Positions 21,113-31,006 of a stretch of DNA of 31,006 nt are shown in pieces. A program made the position numbers and the translations under genes. A model generated the notes under the pieces. The model was not told where the DNA came from. It worked only from the letters and a program-made list of their open reading frames with translations, and searched no databases. The stretch is from Triangularia verruculosa. Its lineage: Eukaryota; Ascomycota; Sordariomycetes; Sordariales; Podosporaceae. Every line of letters begins with the position of its first letter. Within the stretch, counting starts at the first letter, position 1. The stretch covers positions 1-31,006 of the forward strand of contig MU864089.1 in NCBI GenBank assembly GCA_033296885.1, in the 5' to 3' direction.

Positions 21113-22366
21113 ATGCATTGGAAGATTCTTGCGCTCGCGGCGTTGGCTGATGCCCAAGGCTTGAACGGCCTCAACCATTTGCGCTTTGGGTGCTCCCAAA
21201 TCACCGTTGAGCGTCTCGATCCGCTTGTCAACCCCGGGGAGTTCCCCACTCCGCATATGCATCAAGTCGTCGGTGGAAATGTCTTCAATGCCTCCATGCC
21301 CTACGGGACTGACATAGCATCGCTGGCCACTTGCACTACTTGCGGGCCAGCTGATGACTTTTCCAACTACTGGACAGCCAATGTGTACTTCCGGGCAAGG
21401 AATGGAAGCTACAAGCGTGTTCCTCAGGTGCCTAATCGGTATGTTGATCCGGCATTTCGTTGTGTGTGATGAGACTGATGACCTTGCAGGTTCCTATTCA
21501 ATGACAGGTTCACAACTCAGATCAACGGCGGCATGGTCGTCTATTACATCGCGCCGAGAGCGAAGACCGTGACTGCTTTCAAGCCTGTATGTTGTCGCTC
21601 CCCATCATTCAACCTTGCTGACCGACCAATGATACAGGGTTTCCGAATGTTCGTTGGTGATGTCAACCGCCGTGAACCAAAGTACAAATCGCAAAGCTGC
21701 TTCAGATGCTACAGCGGCCCCAACTTCGGCGGCGACGACATGGCTCCTTGCTCGGACTCTCGCCTCGACTTTGAGGGTTTCCCAACTGGGCCTTGTCTGG
21801 GTGGCATCAGGTCCAACGTGTTGTACCCAACGTAGGCCTATCACTCGATCTTCCTTTCCATGTATGTGCTGACATGCCGAAAGCTGCTGGGATGGCAAGA
21901 ACCTAGACACCCCCAACCACAAAGACCACGTTGCGTATCCCACTTCCGGCCCCTCTAACTTCTTGTCCACCGGAAACTGTCCCGCCAGTCACCCCGTCAA
22001 GATTCCCCAAGTGATGCTCGAGATTGTATGGGACACGACCAAATTCAACAACAAGGCGGAATGGCCCGCCGACGGCTCGCAGCCATTCGTGTTGTCGACA
22101 GGTGACAAAACGGGTTACGGACAGCACGGAGATTATGTTTTCGGCTGGAAGGGAGACGCTCTCCAGCGCGCAATGGATGCCAATGGTTGCTTCAGCGCCA
22201 CTTGCGGAAACCAGAAGAGTCAGGACATCGCGGCGGCGAATCGGTGCCAGATCTCGAAGACGGTGCGCGAGGATGTTGATGGTGAGTGGATCGTAGTTCG
22301 GAAGACGGCCGTACTGACTCGTGAACAGGGTGGTTCGACAAGCTCCCTGGTAGCCCGATGGCTTGA
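21113..22366 (+). CDS. Secreted DUF1996-domain protein
   Basis: The DUF1996 family is found mostly in fungi and is secreted; its biochemical role is not firmly known to me. Exons 21113-21438, 21490-21586, 21638-21831, 21884-22281 and 22329-22366 (introns 47-52 bp, CTGAC branch points) give 350 aa. The start was chosen for the signal peptide MHWKILALAALADAQG; an in-frame upstream ATG (20957) would bury it. Family hallmarks are LRFGCSQITVERLDPLVNPG, TPHMHQVVGGNVFNASM, YWTANVYFRARNGSYKRVPQ, GGMVVYYI, GFRMFVGD, CWDGKN and HVAYP. The HMHQVVGGNXF motif is the most conserved part. The C-terminus is short (GWFDKLPGSPMA) with no WSC or cellulose-binding module, though a further undetected intron could extend it. 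It sits beside a GH55 glucanase, hinting at a role at the cell wall or on polysaccharides (inference). Confidence 0.9.
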
Positions 22367-23157
22367 GGCGGCGTTCGGTGGACAATGGTGGTATCGGCGG
22401 GAGTGGCTGCAGTCGGAGGCGGGGAAGCGGAGGCGGGGAAGCCCGGGTGTTCTGCGGGGGGCAGCTGTGCATTGCAATAACTCTCGTATTCCAGGTTGTC
22501 AATTGGTTATGTTCCAGATCCTGCACAAGTTTCTGCCACAGTTACCTTGTGGTGCTGATCGCAATGTATGATCTCTGAGCGAGGAAGGTCGTATTCAGAA
22601 ACAGGGTATCGTTTCCAAAGCTCTGAGTTTGAGTGACAGTGTCGCTTGCCTGGTACATTCTCTCTGCCGGCCTCTTGGCTGTTGCAGGACAGTTGGAACG
22701 TTACAAGACCAGGCAGGCTCCATTAGGTTCCAGGTTGTGCTGGGGAGTGCGGGGAACGGCGGCACTTCGGAGTACCCTAACCCACGCAATGGCAGAGCAT
22801 CGGCCAATCACATCCCATGAAACGGCGGCGGCAGGCTGGAAAGGGCAGGTGCATGGTCGGTGCTTTTGGAGCGTGTTGCTGACATGGGATCCATGAGGAG
22901 CATGATGATCCTTCCCTTGGTGGCGCTTCAAAGAAAACCTCGGCCGCATTCCCCTACGGGCGGAGCACACTACTCTCGTGAATGTGGCTTTGCCAGGGAC
23001 GCACTCGGATCAATCGGTGACAGCAACTCAGACAAACATCGCTGATTATGAGGCCCCCTGCAGCTCCATAACATGTATAAAGCCCTCAAGTTCATACAGT
23101 ACATTGGGCACCATCCAATATGTGCGCCCGAATCAAGTAGCGAAAGCTATCGTCGCC
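22367..23157. other. Intergenic region upstream of GH55
   Basis: About 790 bp between the DUF1996 and GH55 genes. It contains GC-rich GGTGGTATCGGCGGGAG-like sequence just after the DUF1996 stop and then ordinary sequence. Frames are short and lack motifs. The GH55 promoter must be in its right part; TATAAAG at about 23077 lies 80 bp before the ATG and could be its TATA box. Confidence 0.45.
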
Positions 23158-25512
23158 ATGGCCAAGTCGAGAGTAGTGGCGGCAGTTCTCGCCATTTGCT
23201 TGCATGTTGTATCGGTCTCTGCAGCTGTTCCAAGCTCACCAACTAAGAGGCAGTCGTCCAGCTTTTGGTACGCCAATATCGACCATGTCACCGACAACAC
23301 CCGTGGTTTTGCGCCAGATCTCGACGGCGATTTCACATACCCCGTCCACAAAGCTGTTTCCCCAGGTGACGGTGATGCCATCCAGAGGATCATAAATGAG
23401 GCAAGCAATGGGGCAAGGCGCCACGGGCAGTGGTTCGCATCTCAGCCGAGGGTGGTGTATATTCCCAGCGGCGAATACACCATCAGAAGAACCATCATGA
23501 TGAACACAGACACCGTCTTGATGGGCGACCCGACCAATGTGAGTACGCATGTCAAAACAAGTATCCGCTCTGAAAGCTTACAAGCGGTGTAGCCTCCGGT
23601 ACTCAAAGCTGCTTCCGGCTTCACGGGAGACATCCTCATCAACGGCCAAGATCCTACAACTGGTATTTCCGGAGAGCTTTCTTTCGCTGTAGCCCTCAAG
23701 AACCTCGTGCTCGACACCAGAAATATCCCTGCTGCCACCAGCTTCACCGCATTGTACTGGGGTGTCGCCCAAGCATCACATCTTCAGAACGTTAAGATTG
23801 TCATGCCTCGCTCCAGTGGCGGCAATGGTCACTCTGGGATGAGACTCGGGAGAGGGTCTACCTTAGGTGTCTCCGATGTGCGCATTGAAGGCGGCCAAAA
23901 CGGCATTTGGCACAACGGACACCAGCAAGCGGCCTACAAGAGCATCTACTTCTACCAGAACACTGTTGGCATGCTGATCGATGCTGGGAGTGCTATCTCC
24001 ATCTTCGATGCCACTTTTGACACGGTGAGTGTTGGTGTCTTGAACACTGGTGGATCTCCGTTTATTGCGCTTGTCGATGCGAAATCCATCAACAGCGGTG
24101 TGACATTCAAGACGACCTCCTGGCCCAATTACATGGTCGAGAACCTCAGCAAAGACACCTTCCACACCAGTGTTATCGAGGGTCCGAGCGACTTTGTGCT
24201 TCCAGCCACAGGTCACGTAGACCAATTTTCCTACGGAAATACCGTTGATCGGCAGCCAGTCTATGGCCCAGTCACGTCCAACAAGCCCCGGCCACGCGCG
24301 TTGACACCTCAAGGCGGGAAATATCTTTACCTCCCTGCGCCAAATTATGCCTCCAACCCAGTTTCCGACTTTCTCAACGTCAAGGATCCAAACCAAAACG
24401 GCGGCCGCACCGTCTACGGAGACAACACCCGTGACGAGTCCTCCACCCTCAACGCCATTCTCGCCTTAGCTGCGTCACGTAACAAGATCGCATACTTCCC
24501 ATTTGGCAAATACCGCGTTGACTCTACACTTCAAGTCCCTCCTGGGACGAGGATTGTCGGTCAGGCCTGGTCCACCATCGTCGGTTTTGGATCATACTTC
24601 AAAGATTCCAACAACCCCAAGCCCGTGGTCCAAGTTGGCAAGCCCGGCGAAGTTGGCACAGCCCAAATCTCCGACATGAGGATCACCGTCGGGGACGTCC
24701 TGCCTGGCGCTATCCTCCTCCAATTTCACATGAAGGGGGCAAGTCCAGGAGCAGTCGCAATCTGGAACAGTCTCGTCACCATCGGCGGCACAAGAGGAGC
24801 AAAACCCTTGACTGATGCCTGTAGGTCCCCCACCGCTCAGTGCAAGGCTGCCTTCCTCGGAATCCACTTTGCTCCCGGCTCGAGCGTCTATCTCGAAAAT
24901 GTCTGGAACTGGGTAGCCGATCACATCGCCGAGGACTTCAACGGGGGCTCCAACATCGCCGCCGGTCGCGGTGTTCTCGTCGAAAGTAAAGAAGGGACAT
25001 GGCTCCACGCGTTGGGGAGTGAGCACTGGTGGCTGTACCAGCTCAACTTTCGCCAGGCGGAGAACGTCTTTGTTAGTATGCTGCAGGCGGAGACGAACTA
25101 CGACCAGGGCGACAACAACCCCATGGATGTTCCCCTTCCGTGGAACCTCGAAGTGTCCAAGTGGGGTGACCCGGACTTTGACAAGTTGTGCAACAGGGGG
25201 GACAAGCGGTGCAGAATGGGGATGAGCAACTACTTCAATGGTGGCAGAGGGCTTAGGAGCTATAATAGTGCCGCATGGGCCTTCTTCAGTGGGCCTGGGT
25301 ATCAGCAGTGCAAAGGGACGTACACCTGCCAGAAGAACATGCATGTTGTTGGGGACACTACTCCGCAAGATTTGGAGGCTTGGGGCTTGTGTAGCAAAGA
25401 TGCCGAGGTAGTGTTGAAGTTTCAGCAAGGGGGGAGGGAGGTCAGGACAAGTCCGGATTTCACGGGGAGCTGGCCCGGCGGGGGAGGAGTTGTGGGGCGG
25501 TGGACAACGTAG
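23158..25512 (+). CDS. GH55 exo/endo-beta-1,3-glucanase, secreted
   Basis: Family GH55 cleaves beta-1,3-glucan (laminarin, fungal wall glucan) with a double beta-helix 'rib cage' fold. Two exons (23158-23538 and 23593-25512, intron 54 bp) give 766 aa, the usual size. The signal peptide MAKSRVVAAVLAICLHVVSVSA is followed by a probable Kex2 site (TKR|QSS). The two helix modules are recognisable: the first begins near FWYANIDH and DGDAIQRIINEA with RVVYIPSGEYTIRRTI, the second at STLNAILALAASRNKIAYFPFGKYRVDSTL. Late conserved blocks are VYLENVWNWVADH, GVLVESKEGTWLHALGSEHWWLYQLNF and MLQAETNYDQG. The Glu of LQAETNY is the likely catalytic acid, by position in the family. The gene appears intact. 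It probably serves wall remodelling or mycoparasitic/saprotrophic glucan use; sequence does not decide between exo and endo action. Confidence 0.95.
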
Positions 25513-26017
25513 GATGCCCCGGATTAAATGAGACACGGATTGCTACAGGTATCGATCAATCGCGACGGGATCCTGGAGGGATCTTTGAAGCCTATCTAGT
25601 AGTATCTTTCTAGCCTTTAACTAGGTGTCAAGCCTTGCAGTAGAATATTGTAACAAGGTCTTTGACAAGATGAGGTCCCCAAAGAGAGCCTGTCAGGCCT
25701 TTGCAGATTGCCGGCAGGCCCATCCAAAAACTCGTTAGACCTCCGGAGATACCCGGCACATTTCTTTTCACTGTATCAAAAGGCACCACCTTGAGTAATG
25801 ACGACTGTGGATGAGACATCGGTATATGGTACAACGATATTTTACAATTACTTCTACCACTAGAAACTCAATATCAGTTCTGCATGACTATCTTCCGGTT
25901 TAACCGTAAAAGCCAAACCCAAACACCGATCCACATCTCTGAACGCAGTATAGACGATCCCTAAAAACCCGACCCATCCACCAAGCTCCCTAGCGTGACG
26001 ATTAATCACTTCGCAAA
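25513..26017. other. Intergenic region 3' of GH55
   Basis: About 500 bp containing the GH55 3' flank and the 3' flank of the reverse-strand RNase H remnant. No feature was recognised. Confidence 0.4.
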
Positions 26018-27669
26018 CTAAGGCTCCTCATATCGCTGATCGGCAGCCAAGACCGCACATGCTGTGGTATTCATTACGGTGTGTCGGACTTTCTTCTTTA
26101 CACGGCCATCTCCTTTCTCGCTAGTGTCATGAACAGTATTATCCATCATGCGCTGTTCACCAGCTCCACCGACATGTTGCTCGCCCCTTTTTCTCTTTTT
26201 ATTGTTGACATTCATGCCAGCACCCATGCCGCTTAAAGGAACGAAGGTGCAGTTATCCTCAATCCACTTGTTCTATCGTTGGGCAGACTCATCTAAGATT
26301 TGGTCTTCGGCTGCCTTGCTGGTGCTGTCGTCTTCATACTTCTCATCAAGTTCCTTGATGTATTGCAGCAATGTCGTATCTCGAGGGCTAATGGTGGTCT
26401 GACTGCCGGTATTTCTAACTGGAGCGCCTTGTCGACGCGGATGGATTCTTCGGTTACGTGGGCGCACGGTGGTGTTAAGTGAGACTGCGGTGGAAGGCAT
26501 TAAGGATGCGGGAGGGAATATCGTTGAGGAGCTGGGCATTCCATGGGCTGGCTGGTGCGCAGGTGCCGACAGAGTGGTGTTCGGCGAAGCATTAGTGGCA
26601 ATCGTGGCCACATTGGACAATGCCTGGTGCGCAGGGGGGCCTTGTGGTATGCCTGGCGTGATGCCATTGACTCCAGGGAAGACAGGTAGAACTGGAACCG
26701 TTGATCTTTGGGTAGTTGAAGATTACTGTGTAGACAGACGTTGAGCCTTTTCTTTGTTAAAAAGATACTGGATCTCCTTGAAAGGATTTGGTATCGGTGG
26801 TCCGGTAGGATTTACTTGGCCGGATACCTCGTATCTGTTAGTCTTGTGTTTCGTAGACCAGCCAGCCATTTTGTCTGCGATATTATTGGCTTACACTAGA
26901 TGGCTAGGAACCTAAAGATATTCCCACTTAATGAGAACCCTATGAGATTCTAGGAGTCTGCGTAACTCCCGTTCTTTGTGCTGGATGTGGGTAAGGAGGC
27001 CTCTGTATAGATCATTTCTAGGTTTTTGTGTACCTTTAACTATGCTAAGAGCTTCTTTGCAGTTAGATGTGATAGTATATAGCATCGACAACGGTGTATA
27101 TACTAACGTCGGTTCTGGAAGTAATGCCCTAGGTATTAATGCGATGGTGGAGGCGATCTTAAATTTTGCTAAGGTGAGCGAGGAAAAAATCGCGGCTAAC
27201 TCGCAATACGTAGGCTCCAATGTAGGATATATGCACCAGCCCAAGGCAACATCTTGCGGTGCTTTATGAATCTCTGACCCGGGACGGTACCGTTGGTACT
27301 ATATACCGATTCCGCTAGGGATCTGGTTGCGGTTGCGTAACCCTAGGGTACCGTCGTAAAAGAAGGCGAACCGGATATCTGTTAGTCGAGATATGTGGCT
27401 GGTGTTGCACCTGGCGGTCTTGAGGGCATTTTTATACTGTTTTAGATTGCCTAGAGGTGGCGGAGTGGTGTTTTTGGAGGCATTATTATCGATTTCCGCC
27501 TCGTTTTCGACAACCTCCCTGTCTTCCGTGGTCTCCGGGGCCTCGATACTGCGGATGGGCTCATCAGATATATCTAAACATCAAAACATTAGTTTCAGAA
27601 CATCGTTTAAAAGGCAGTAAGCGTATTTGTGTGTAATTTGGTACCTTTGACTGTAGCGTGAGTCGACAT
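26018..27669 (-). pseudogene. RNase H-type gene inactivated by RIP-like stops
   Basis: Read on the reverse strand, exon 1 (27669-27645, MSTHATVK) joins exon 2 (27573-26018) over a 71 bp intron (27644-27574, ACTAAT branch, TTTAG acceptor). One frame then runs ~500 codons with RNase H landmarks in order: FFYDGT (first Asp), CELAAIFSSLTLAK (Glu), SNCKEALSIVKG (normally SDxKAAL; here Asp replaced by Asn) and VPSHLVxANNIADKMAG (final His/Asp region). A long polar tail ends in a basic NKKRKRG segment. The frame is interrupted by TAG 27301-27299, TAG 26914-26912, TAA 26893-26891, TAA 26725-26723 and TAG 26275-26273. Each can arise from TGG, CAG or CAA by a C:G-to-T:A change in a CpA context, as RIP makes, and the Asp-to-Asn change is also a G-to-A. 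RNase H genes like this are often repeated copies linked to non-LTR elements. Confidence 0.8.
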
Positions 27670-28767
27670 TTTCGCCTTAGGGCTGGCCACCTCACAGACC
27701 AAACTACCTTTTTACGATGATTGAAAAGAAAGGAAATTCGCCCATAAGCTAGGATAAAAAATATTGCCCTTCCAAGCGCAGCTGATTTCGCGAAGGTGGG
27801 GCGTGCAAGAGCTGCTATCTGGGTCACTCGCGCCTGCTCGCGCTGGAGCAACTCGAGCTTGCATGCGCTGGAGCAATCCGAACTTGCCTATGCTGCTGTT
27901 TCTTTTCTGATAAGATAATCTCTGCTCAAAATGATAAGAGTTTTTGGTTGGTGACCGCCCTACTTTCAGGCCCAACAGTTCCCATCCAATCCTTGTAGTA
28001 AAAGACGAACATGATATTAGTGACCCCGGGACGTACCTGAAAGTGGACAGAAGGATGAGACTTCGGCACTATTTACAACCTTACTGGCAAAGGAAAGTGA
28101 AGAATGCTGAAAGGATACTAGATTGACCTTAAGGATACAGTGAATACCTCTATGCAATATAAGAAAGACAGTGGACTACATTAGGAATGTACTTATCAGA
28201 TTCAGGTGGCATAAAAAAGCAATGCAAAGGGGAGAAAGTTCCAGTTTAGTGTGAATTCCTGTTTCACTGTGATGATCTCGGCACCCCGGTATGTACTTCA
28301 GACAGGTCGGCGTTACCTTTGACTTGACTCATTTCATTGCCCACCCTGTGCCTAACTATCGGTAGCCACCCCTTGCCATAGGAAATATGATAGCATACGG
28401 GATAGGTAGGTACCCGGGCTGAAATTGGCATGAAATACATGGAGCTACCAAGTTCTTGATGACAGGTACTTCCAAGCACCATCGCTAGCAACAACAGGTT
28501 ATCCTGAGAGTGGTACCTAGAGGTGCCTCCACACGGTAGTGGTGACTGACCCCTAACCCTGCGAGTGATTCCTCCGGCTGTCAGCCTTTTGCGACTCATC
28601 TGCCCATAACATTCACCCCTCCGTTTTTCTTTCTCTTCTTCTCTCCAAAACCACGTAATAAGCACCACCACCACCATTATCACCACTATTAACATCAACG
28701 ACCACCGAGCTTCGTTAGTGACGGTCACGACGGTCCTGTACTTACGAGTATATCACAATTATAAAAA
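27670..28767. other. Intergenic region, repeat-flanking
   Basis: About 1.1 kb. A 154-codon reverse frame (28264-28728) has a hydrophobic stretch that comes from a CCACCACCACCATTATCACC low-complexity run (about 28660-28690), so I do not call it. Possible start of repeat-derived sequence; no further gene supported. Confidence 0.45.
27841..27891. repeat. Two-copy short tandem duplication
   Basis: CGCTGGAGCAACTCGAGCTT (27841-27860) and CGCTGGAGCAATCCGAACTT (27866-27885) are adjacent near-copies with a 25 bp period, each followed by GC and ATG-like sequence. Looks like local slippage or a minisatellite seed just upstream of the RNase H remnant. Confidence 0.7.
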
Positions 28768-28989
28768 ATGTCTCAATTACTATCCGCTAATAAAGCCAGC
28801 GTTACGCCTACGCCGGCGGTTAAGAAAGTATTTAGTTCGGAGAGCTAGGCTTACGTAGTTTATACGGGCACTTACTTAAATAAATCTATTATCGCCGGTA
28901 TACTTAAAGTTATCGATTAGAAGATTCTAGCCTTCTTTTATTTTACGAAAATATCCGATAATTTCTTTAAAATAATATTCGGTTATTAA
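28768..28989 (+). pseudogene. Remnant ORF start of a RIP-destroyed element
   Basis: From ATG 28768 a frame of 74 codons is still readable (begins MSQLLSANKASVTPTPAVKK; later AYVVYTGTYLNKSIIAGIL). It is broken by TAG at 28846-28848 and 28918-28920, both at places where Trp (TGG to TAG) would suit. After 28989 the frame dissolves into AT-rich sequence. I do not recognise the family; it may be the first ORF of the transposon that fills the rest of the block. Confidence 0.5.
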
Positions 28990-30905
28990 TTTCCTTCGGT
29001 AATAATGAAAAAATTAACAAAAATAATAAAAATTAACGGTTTATTATATATAAATATATATAAAATAAATTATATTATAAAGTATAATTATATTATTATC
29101 GATATTCAATTTTTATATAGCTATATTAATTATATTATTAAGCTTTTTATTAATAATATATAAATTAAATTTAAAATATTTATAAATAAAAAATAGTTTT
29201 TCTTAATATAATTCCGACTTACCAATAATACCGATATTTTTGTTAAAGATTTCGGTATACCGTTTTTAAATAATAATAACTCCGAGTTTAAAAAATAAAT
29301 AAATTATTTTAATATTATAACCGAAATTCCCAGATTTTATATATATCTTTCCTATATTAAAGGGATTTTTATATTATTATACTCAGCTTAATAACCTAAT
29401 AATATTTCAAGAAAGGGCTAAATAAAGAACTTTTAAATATTCCCTTTATATATTTATATAAATTAAAATATAATTAAAAGTTTAAATAAATTAAAGAATT
29501 TATTAAATAATATAAAAGTAATAAATAATTTAATAAAATATATAAATAAATAATTATTTAATATTTAAAAATTATAATCTTTAATATTTAATATATTATT
29601 TAAATTTCCTTAACGATAATTTATATATAATTATTTTAATATAATATATTATTTAAAATATTTATTAAGTTCTTTAAAATACTAATTATATTTCGATTAA
29701 ATTCTATAAGGTTTACTTTATTTTTATATCTTTAATTAATAAAGGTTACTTCGTAATTATTTTATTATTAAAAAACTTTTATATTATAAAATTTAAGTTT
29801 ATTTAAATTTAATTTACTAAATATAATAATATCCGTTTAATTTTAAAGGTTAATAAGGAGATTAAAAGGATAATTAAATAGTAAGTTTTTAATCTTTCCT
29901 CTATATAATTATTATTTAATAATATATAAAAGTTACGAGTTTATGGAGTATCCGGAGATTAAACTAATCCTTAAAAACTATACCTTTAAACTATAATAAG
30001 TAATATTTATAGTTTATCCGATAAATTAAAAACTCGCCGCTTTTACGATAAAGGTATATTAAAACCTTAAAGATATTTAAAACGATATTAGATTCAATTA
30101 CTTTAATTATACTATTATTAAATTTAACTTTAATATTAATAATATATAACGGAAAATTAATGCCGCTTATTAATTTCTTTTTAATATTTTACTTATTAAT
30201 TTAAACTTTATTTATAATAAGATTTTTAAAACTTTATTATTTACTTTAATATTTTTCGATAAGTATTTTATTAATATTAAAATCGAGGATCGGATAAAGT
30301 TATATCGGCCTATATAGCGTAACGCTAAATGTTAAAAGTAAATAAATAAATCTTATTTAAATTTAATAATTATAAACAAATTATCTTTTAATAATATTAA
30401 TATTTAGTCTTTCCTAGTTTTAAATATTTTAGCCGGTATTAATAATCGGTTCTATAAAGCTCTCTTAAACTAAGTATTATTTAAAAATAAAGAACCCTTT
30501 AATAAGTATTTATCTATTAAGCTTTTAAATATTATTATTATTATCATTATAAGTTTTATTTTTAATTTTTATTTTATTTTTATTTTAATTAGTTTAAATA
30601 TTAATTAAATATATTCTTCTTTTATTAAACTTATGGTTTTAATAAAATATCTATTTTTATTTTAATTAAAATAATATATCGATTATTCGGTCTTATATTT
30701 TATTTTAGCCCTTTTAATATTATTATCGATAATATTATAAAACAGTTAAATTATATAAATAGTAAAGTATATTATAAATATAATTAAAGAAAGGTTAAAG
30801 AAAATACTTTATAAATATAAAATATATTTATAATCTATATATATTATATTAATAAAGACCTCGATATATTAAAAGAGATATTATAAGACCTTTAAAAATA
30901 TTAAA
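28800..30905. mobile_element. AT-rich block, probable RIP-mutated transposon
   Basis: About 2.1 kb made mostly of TAATATTTA/AATTATATA-like sequence. CA and TG dinucleotides are visibly scarce, while TA, AA and TT dominate; a few intact CG/CC islands (for example TCCTTCGG, CCGATAAT, CGGATAAAG) survive. This is the classical signature of repeat-induced point mutation in ascomycetes. Composition changes abruptly near 28800 and again at 30906, as expected for the limits of one repeat copy. No transposase or reverse transcriptase domain can be read any more. Confidence 0.88.
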
Positions 30906-31006
30906 GAGATCTGTTTGCTGCGTTGCCCTATAGGCCTGTAATACAGTGCCTACAGGGGAGCTACAGCGAACTATGCGCTATAGCAGTGCGTAGCGGAAGC
31001 GGAAGA
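30906..31006. other. GC-normal sequence after the AT-rich block, rich in short palindromes
   Basis: The last 101 bp return suddenly to balanced composition, with CTGTAATACAG (perfect 11 bp palindrome, 30936-30946), GCTATAGC and several GCG/TAGCG motifs. It could be the unmutated flank of the RIP block or the start of another repeat whose body lies beyond the window. Confidence 0.5.

Noticed and set aside
21903..22526. Reverse-strand frame of 207 codons across the DUF1996 3' end
   Set aside because: It overlaps DUF1996 exon 4 and has Pro/Arg-rich low-complexity sequence without motifs.
24592..25536. Long reverse-strand frame (314 codons) inside GH55
   Set aside because: It lies opposite the conserved GH55 exon; the other strand carries all family motifs, so this is a codon-bias shadow.
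28264..28728. Reverse-strand 154-codon frame with a predicted membrane segment
   Set aside because: The hydrophobic segment comes from a CCACCA/ATT low-complexity run; no homology-like motif and no intron/promoter support.
1..31006. CRISPR arrays, bacterial operons, Shine-Dalgarno sites
   Set aside because: No regularly spaced repeat array; genes have spliceosomal introns, so the DNA is fungal.

Overview
The window looks like nuclear DNA of a filamentous ascomycete (Pezizomycotina, probably Sordariomycetes). The genes have several short introns of about 47-85 bp with GT..AG ends and CTAAC/CTGAC-type branch points. The protein families are typically fungal: HET-ankyrin, Zn2Cys6 factor, GH55, DUF1996 and a short tyrosinase. 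The right end carries sequence that looks altered by repeat-induced point mutation (RIP). All calls come from reading the sequence; no database was searched.

Layout. 1-700: three head-to-tail copies of a ~200 bp repeat. 769-1435: a small unrecognised gene. 2957-4869: an intact five-exon membrane cytochrome P450. 5273-6915 (minus): a carotenoid/lignostilbene-type dioxygenase with an in-frame TAG. 7592-9391 (plus): a vanillyl-alcohol-oxidase-like flavoenzyme with a +1 slip in a C9 run, divergent from the dioxygenase. 10025-10320: a MITE with inverted ends and a 9 bp target duplication. 10353-12673: an intact Zn2Cys6 transcription factor. 13011-15366: a broken HET-ankyrin gene. 16871-18245: a secreted short tyrosinase with all six copper histidines. 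Around 18700: a Pol III-like (tRNA-derived) sequence. 19185-20254 (minus): a secreted cysteine-rich protein. 21113-22366: a secreted DUF1996 protein. 23158-25512: a secreted GH55 glucanase. 26018-27669 (minus): an RNase H-type gene with five internal stops. 28800-30905: a very AT-rich block that looks like a RIP-destroyed transposon. 30906-31006: ordinary GC again.

How the genes may work together. The dioxygenase and the flavin oxidase share a 676 bp divergent promoter and belong to families that produce vanillin-type aldehydes, from stilbenes and from 4-alkyl/4-hydroxymethyl phenols respectively. With the P450, the nearby regulator and a secreted phenol oxidase, they suggest a small locus for lignin- or stilbene-derived phenolics. 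This is inference. The two central enzymes and the HET gene are each broken, while the P450, regulator and tyrosinase read as intact, so the locus may be decaying or the assembly may contain errors. The right half holds secreted proteins (GH55, DUF1996, a cysteine-rich protein) and then passes into repeat-rich DNA.
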